From: a virus
Reading direction: 5' to 3' (one strand)
IMG/VR virus record: IMGVR_UViG_3300031616_000203
Coordinates: 1-41,788 of that record
DNA length: 41,788 nucleotides
Position numbers and translations under genes: made by a program. Numbering within the stretch: position 1 is the first letter of the stretch; every line of letters starts with the position of its first letter. The notes under the pieces were generated by a model. It made no database searches. It worked only from the letters and a program-made list of their open reading frames with translations, and was not told the DNA's origin. Shown here in pieces: positions 38,316 to 41,788 of the stretch.

Positions 38316-39371
38316 ATGGCATTCCCGATCCCCGATTTCGAAGAGCTTCGCCAGCGCTACCTGCAGGAGGTGCTCAACCAGGCACCCGAAGCCGCGACCG
38401 GTGACGACAGCGACCACTTCGTGCGGGCCAGCGGCATTGCCGCGGCCGTGGAGAGCCTGCATCAGCACGTGAGCTGGTTGTCTCGCCAGGTGTTCGCGAG
38501 CACGGCCGATGTCGAATACCTGGAGCAGCTCGCCGGCGAGCGCGGCCTGCCGCGCAAGCCTGCCGCACTGGCCACCGGCAGCATCACCATCAGTGGAACC
38601 GCGACCACGCCAGTCAGTGCCGGCATGCAGTGGCAGGCGCCGAACGGTGCTCTCTATCAGCTCACCGCAAACGCGACCATCGGCGGCGGCGGCACTGTCG
38701 TTGTGGCGGCTCAGGCCCTGGTGGCCGGGGTTGGCGGCAACCTCGCTGCTGCGACCGTGCTCACGCAGGCCGCACCGATTGCCGGTGTCACCGGTGCCGT
38801 CATCGTGAGCATGGCCGATGGTGAAGCCGCCGAGACCGATGACTCGCTGCGTGAACGCCTGCTGGAGCGCATGCGCAACGCACCCGCAGGCGGCAACGCC
38901 GCCGACTACAAGCGCTGGGCGCTCGAAGTGGCCGGCGTCGACCGTGCGTATGTGTTCGGTGCGCGCCGAGGCCTTGGCACGGTCGACGTGGCCATCATGG
39001 CGCCGACGGGCCTGCCCGGTGCGGGGCTGATCGCGACCGCGTCCGACTACATTCAAGCGCGCCGCCCGGTCGCCACCGACGTGCTGGTGCTCCAGCCCGA
39101 CCTGGTTAACGTGACCGTGCTCGCCACCGTCACGCTGTCGGGTGTGACGCTGGCCGTGGCGCAAGCACAGGCGGCGGCGTCTGTGGCCTCGTACCTGGCC
39201 GGCCTCGTGCCTGGCCAGACGGTCTTCCGCAGCAGCTTGATTGCAGCCATCCAGAACGTGACCGGCGTGCAGAGCGTCGTGCTCACGACGCCGACGGTCG
39301 ACGTGACCACGACGGTCAGCAGCCTGCTGCTGCAGCTCGCCAACCTCACCACGGTGACGCTGACGGTATGA
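38316..39371 (+). CDS. Baseplate protein J (Mu gp47)
   Basis: 351 aa. D-F-E-E-L-R-Q-R-Y opening, Y-L-E-Q-L-A-G-E-R-G-L-P, G-T-A-T-T-P-V-S-A-G-M-Q and D-D-S-L-R-E-R-L-L-E-R-M are typical of baseplate J proteins. Near its end are strands T-V-T-L-S-G-V. Overlaps the next gene by 4 bases. Confidence 0.94.
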   Translation: MAFPIPDFEELRQRYLQEVLNQAPEAATGDDSDHFVRASGIAAAVESLHQHVSWLSRQVFASTADVEYLEQLAGERGLPRKPAALATGSITISGTATTPVSAGMQWQAPNGALYQLTANATIGGGGTVVVAAQALVAGVGGNLAAATVLTQAAPIAGVTGAVIVSMADGEAAETDDSLRERLLERMRNAPAGGNAADYKRWALEVAGVDRAYVFGARRGLGTVDVAIMAPTGLPGAGLIATASDYIQARRPVATDVLVLQPDLVNVTVLATVTLSGVTLAVAQAQAAASVASYLAGLVPGQTVFRSSLIAAIQNVTGVQSVVLTTPTVDVTTTVSSLLLQLANLTTVTLTV

Positions 39372-39949
39372 GCACGGCGAACCACCTCGACACGCTCAAG
39401 AGGTTGCTGCCTCCGCAGGCCTATGACGTGTCGGCTCCGCCGCTGCAGGCGGAGCTGAGTTCGGCGGCGGTGGTGCTCGACGATGCGTTCGATGCCTCCT
39501 TGCTTCTGCTGCGCGAGATCGACCCGAGCTTCACGTACAACCTGCTGGAGCTGTTCGAATTTAACTATGGAGTACCGGACTACTGCTCGGACCTTGCGCT
39601 GACCGTCGCTGATCGGCGATTCGCGGTGCTGCAAAAACTGGTCGAGCTTGGGGGGCAGACGCCTGCCTATTTCGAGTCAATCGCCCGAGCGCTGGGCTAT
39701 GACGATGCGCGCGTCGTCGAGTACGCACCTTGGACCTGCATCAGTCCGTGCAACGAAGCAATCGCCGATGACCAGTGGCGCTTTGTCTGGGCTATACAGA
39801 CTTCTTTCAGCGAGCGAGTCACTCACTTCACCTGCACATCGCCGTGCAACGAGCCACTCGCCAACTGGTCGCTCATTGAGCCGCTCAGCTGCGTCATCAA
39901 CAAGCTCAAGCCAGCACACACCACCTGCTTTATCGATCTGGGAATCTGA
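39368..39949 (+). CDS. DUF2313/YmfQ-like tail protein (Mu gp48)
   Basis: 193 aa. L-K-R-L-L-P-P-Q-A-Y-D, D-P-S-F-T-Y-N-L-L-E-L-F-E and R-R-F-A-V-L-Q-K-L-V-E-L-G-G-Q-T are the family blocks. It joins fibre to baseplate. The Cys pairs S-P-C-N-E occur twice (C-I-S-P-C-N-E, C-T-S-P-C-N-E), an internal duplication. ATGA overlap with gp47. The C-terminal half already has lower GC, like the following fibre gene. Confidence 0.9.
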   Translation: MSTANHLDTLKRLLPPQAYDVSAPPLQAELSSAAVVLDDAFDASLLLLREIDPSFTYNLLELFEFNYGVPDYCSDLALTVADRRFAVLQKLVELGGQTPAYFESIARALGYDDARVVEYAPWTCISPCNEAIADDQWRFVWAIQTSFSERVTHFTCTSPCNEPLANWSLIEPLSCVINKLKPAHTTCFIDLGI

Positions 39950-39952
39950 GAA

Positions 39953-41788
39953 ATGCGCCGTATCAACACTCTCAACAAAGCTACAAACCTATTTGGGCTC
40001 GGCCGTCACGGATGGAAGGATGGCATTCCGGGCACTGCTGACCGACCGACCGAGGGCGAGGGCGCTTGGTTTAACGCTGTGCAGGAGGAGATGCTGTCGG
40101 TCGTCGAAGATGCTGGTCTTTCGGCCGACATCGCTAGCAACACGCAGATGCGCGATGCAGTTCGCATTCTGCTGGCTCGCTACCCTTTAGTCATCCTGGC
40201 GGGAGACGCGCGCTATGGTGTCGCAGACCCAACCGGCGTAGCACTCAGCACCGCGGCTCTCCAGGCCGCGCTTGACGCATATGTCACTGCTTCGGTGATG
40301 TATTCGCATGCGGTCCCGAGCATCCAATTAGCTGCGCACCAGGCTTTCCGTCTACCGAAGGGGATCTGGCGCTCCGGCGACTTGTCCATCAACACAGCCA
40401 CTGTACGCATTGATTCTCCTGACGGCGGCATAGTCCGCTTCATTGATGGATCCAGTGGCCTGACTCTCAACGGGTGCGGATATGCCGCCATCAAGGACGT
40501 GCAGTTCGTTGGAGGTGCGAACCAACTGACGATCGTCAACAACAATCTAGATGGATCTGTGTTCAAACTGAGCGGCCTCCAGTTTCATGGGGCGACCGAT
40601 TGGCCGGTCGTACTCAAGCCGCTTTCACCGGCTGGTGACTATTCGGTCAACCACCTATCTGCCCTGGCCGTGATCGAGGGTTGTCGTTGGTACAACACTA
40701 ATGGCTGCCTCAAGAGCTATGCGGACAAAACGGAAGTTAAGTCGTCGTATGCGACCCTCTTTAGTTCGTTCCATTCCGGCGGTCTGTGGCAGGCCGGTCG
40801 GGCAGCATTCGAATGTCGGAGCCTCGGCGACGGCATTGAGCTCAGCAATTTCTTCGGTGCACCAATCGCCCTGAATGGCTCGCACGGCAACGTCTGGATT
40901 GACAACTTCTCTGGCGATGCAGGAGCAGTCATCGCACCCGCTCCTACGCCAGACCCTGCCTATATCGGCGGCACTGCCGTGGTGAGCTTCGGCGGCGGCG
41001 TGTTTGCACATGGTTGTAGGTTCGGCGGGGAGGAAGGCGGTGTTCCCATTGTTCGAAACTGGGCTCACGGAATTGGTGGGGCCGCAGATCTTGGCCGTGT
41101 TCATATCCGCCTTGAGAACAATCCCTCAATGGCTTGCGGCAACGGCGGTTCTGGAACAGCTGTCGTCATCCTGAAAAAGGGTGTGCCGAATTCCATCAGC
41201 ATCAAAGGTGGAACTGGGCCGGTTGGCGCCTCTCTGATCGACGCCTCACAGATGCTCGACCTTGCCAATGCAGCCTCGTCGCTCGCCTATTGGCTTGATC
41301 CTGCTCGCAATGGGACCAACCGCATCAGCGTCAACATCGAGGGTCGTAATTGGGCGCTTGGCGCCGGCACGCTCATCCCAACCGAGTTGATTCCGTTTGC
41401 TGTCTACGATCTAACTGATACTGATCCTCGAACGATCGCCTTGCCGAAGGTGGTTGTGAACAGGGCGCTCGCGCAAAAACGGATCATCGTTCCGTACACC
41501 AGTTCAATGACGATCAACGCTGCCGACGGAAATCTCTTCCAGATTTCTCCAACCAACAACGTTGCATTCGCACTCAACGTCCCCACCAACCCAACTGAGG
41601 GCCAGGAAATCTTCATAACCATTAAGAACAGCACAGCCGGAGCTCTCGGCGCTGTGACCTGGAGCGGCATATTCAAGATGACCGCTTGGACACAGCCTGC
41701 TGCTGGTTTCCGTCGCACTCTGCACGCCAGCTACAACAACGGTGAATGGCAGCAGGTTGGTCGACACGATCTCGACATTCCGAACTGA
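39953..41788 (+). CDS. Tail fibre, host-range protein
   Basis: 611 aa, complete to the stop at the last base. The N-terminal ~75 residues (R-R-I-N-T-L-N-K-A-T-N-L-F-G, G-A-W-F-N-A-V-Q-E-E-M) are a baseplate-attachment domain common in Mu-like fibres. The rest is beta-rich with Gly/Asn turns and D-N-F-S-G-D-A-G type coils, probably a pectate-lyase-like beta-helix, with a separate C-terminal domain (about 510-611). The base composition is visibly lower in GC than the upstream genes, suggesting exchange of the fibre by recombination. Confidence 0.9.
   Translation: MRRINTLNKATNLFGLGRHGWKDGIPGTADRPTEGEGAWFNAVQEEMLSVVEDAGLSADIASNTQMRDAVRILLARYPLVILAGDARYGVADPTGVALSTAALQAALDAYVTASVMYSHAVPSIQLAAHQAFRLPKGIWRSGDLSINTATVRIDSPDGGIVRFIDGSSGLTLNGCGYAAIKDVQFVGGANQLTIVNNNLDGSVFKLSGLQFHGATDWPVVLKPLSPAGDYSVNHLSALAVIEGCRWYNTNGCLKSYADKTEVKSSYATLFSSFHSGGLWQAGRAAFECRSLGDGIELSNFFGAPIALNGSHGNVWIDNFSGDAGAVIAPAPTPDPAYIGGTAVVSFGGGVFAHGCRFGGEEGGVPIVRNWAHGIGGAADLGRVHIRLENNPSMACGNGGSGTAVVILKKGVPNSISIKGGTGPVGASLIDASQMLDLANAASSLAYWLDPARNGTNRISVNIEGRNWALGAGTLIPTELIPFAVYDLTDTDPRTIALPKVVVNRALAQKRIIVPYTSSMTINAADGNLFQISPTNNVAFALNVPTNPTEGQEIFITIKNSTAGALGAVTWSGIFKMTAWTQPAAGFRRTLHASYNNGEWQQVGRHDLDIPN

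Noticed and set aside
1-41788. tRNA, rRNA, CRISPR or insertion sequence
   Set aside because: No cloverleaf-like sequence, regular spacer array or IS-type transposase was seen; the only transposase is the phage MuA-like protein.

Overview
The window is almost entirely one transposable (Mu-like) bacteriophage genome, most probably an integrated prophage in a high-GC betaproteobacterium. The layout resembles phage BcepMu: leftward transposition and early genes, a central repressor, and rightward lysis, head and tail genes. A small DNA-binding protein at 11059-11370 also looks like the BcepMu gp16 family. The host assignment is inferred from phage type and base composition; there is no host marker gene. 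There are no rRNA or tRNA genes and no CRISPR array.

Left flank (1-1315): a leftward gene for a two-helix membrane protein, then an array of CTTTCCTTT repeats that probably marks the transposase-binding phage end, then a terminator for the early operon. Early operon (11672 down to 1316, minus strand): Ner-type regulator, gp16-type protein, MuA-like DDE transposase, MuB-like ATPase, a run of small DNA-binding, zinc-finger and membrane proteins, DUF3164, DUF4406, GemA and finally Mor, the predicted activator of late transcription. Nearly every junction is a 4-base ATGA or GTGA stop/start overlap. Control region (11672-11832): early promoter, a direct-repeat operator and a divergent LexA/CI-type repressor, which is coupled to a small exported protein.

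Late region (plus strand): endolysin, holin candidate and nested spanins (13189-14539). Next comes an unusual 4.7-kb cassette (14565-19281) with two signal-peptide proteins, an SGNH-hydrolase virion-type protein and a protein made of thirteen ~20-residue repeats. Then follow a TraR/DksA-like zinc finger, terminase, portal, gp30/F-like, gpG, protease with internal scaffold, decoration protein, major capsid, connectors, sheath, tube, tail chaperone with a -1 frameshift, an Acb2-like anti-CBASS sponge, tape measure, hub, spike, baseplate and tail fibre. The window ends exactly at the tail-fibre stop, so the right phage end is not included.

The most interesting new signal is a 56-bp two-part element found only before the endolysin gene (13136-13191) and the protease gene (25677-25732). 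It has identical internal spacing in both copies, an activator-like inverted repeat, and a second inverted repeat whose arms differ between copies but still pair and which contains the start codon. These are the positions of the Mu Plys and PI promoters. It looks like the Mor-driven late promoter of this phage, possibly giving leaderless mRNAs.
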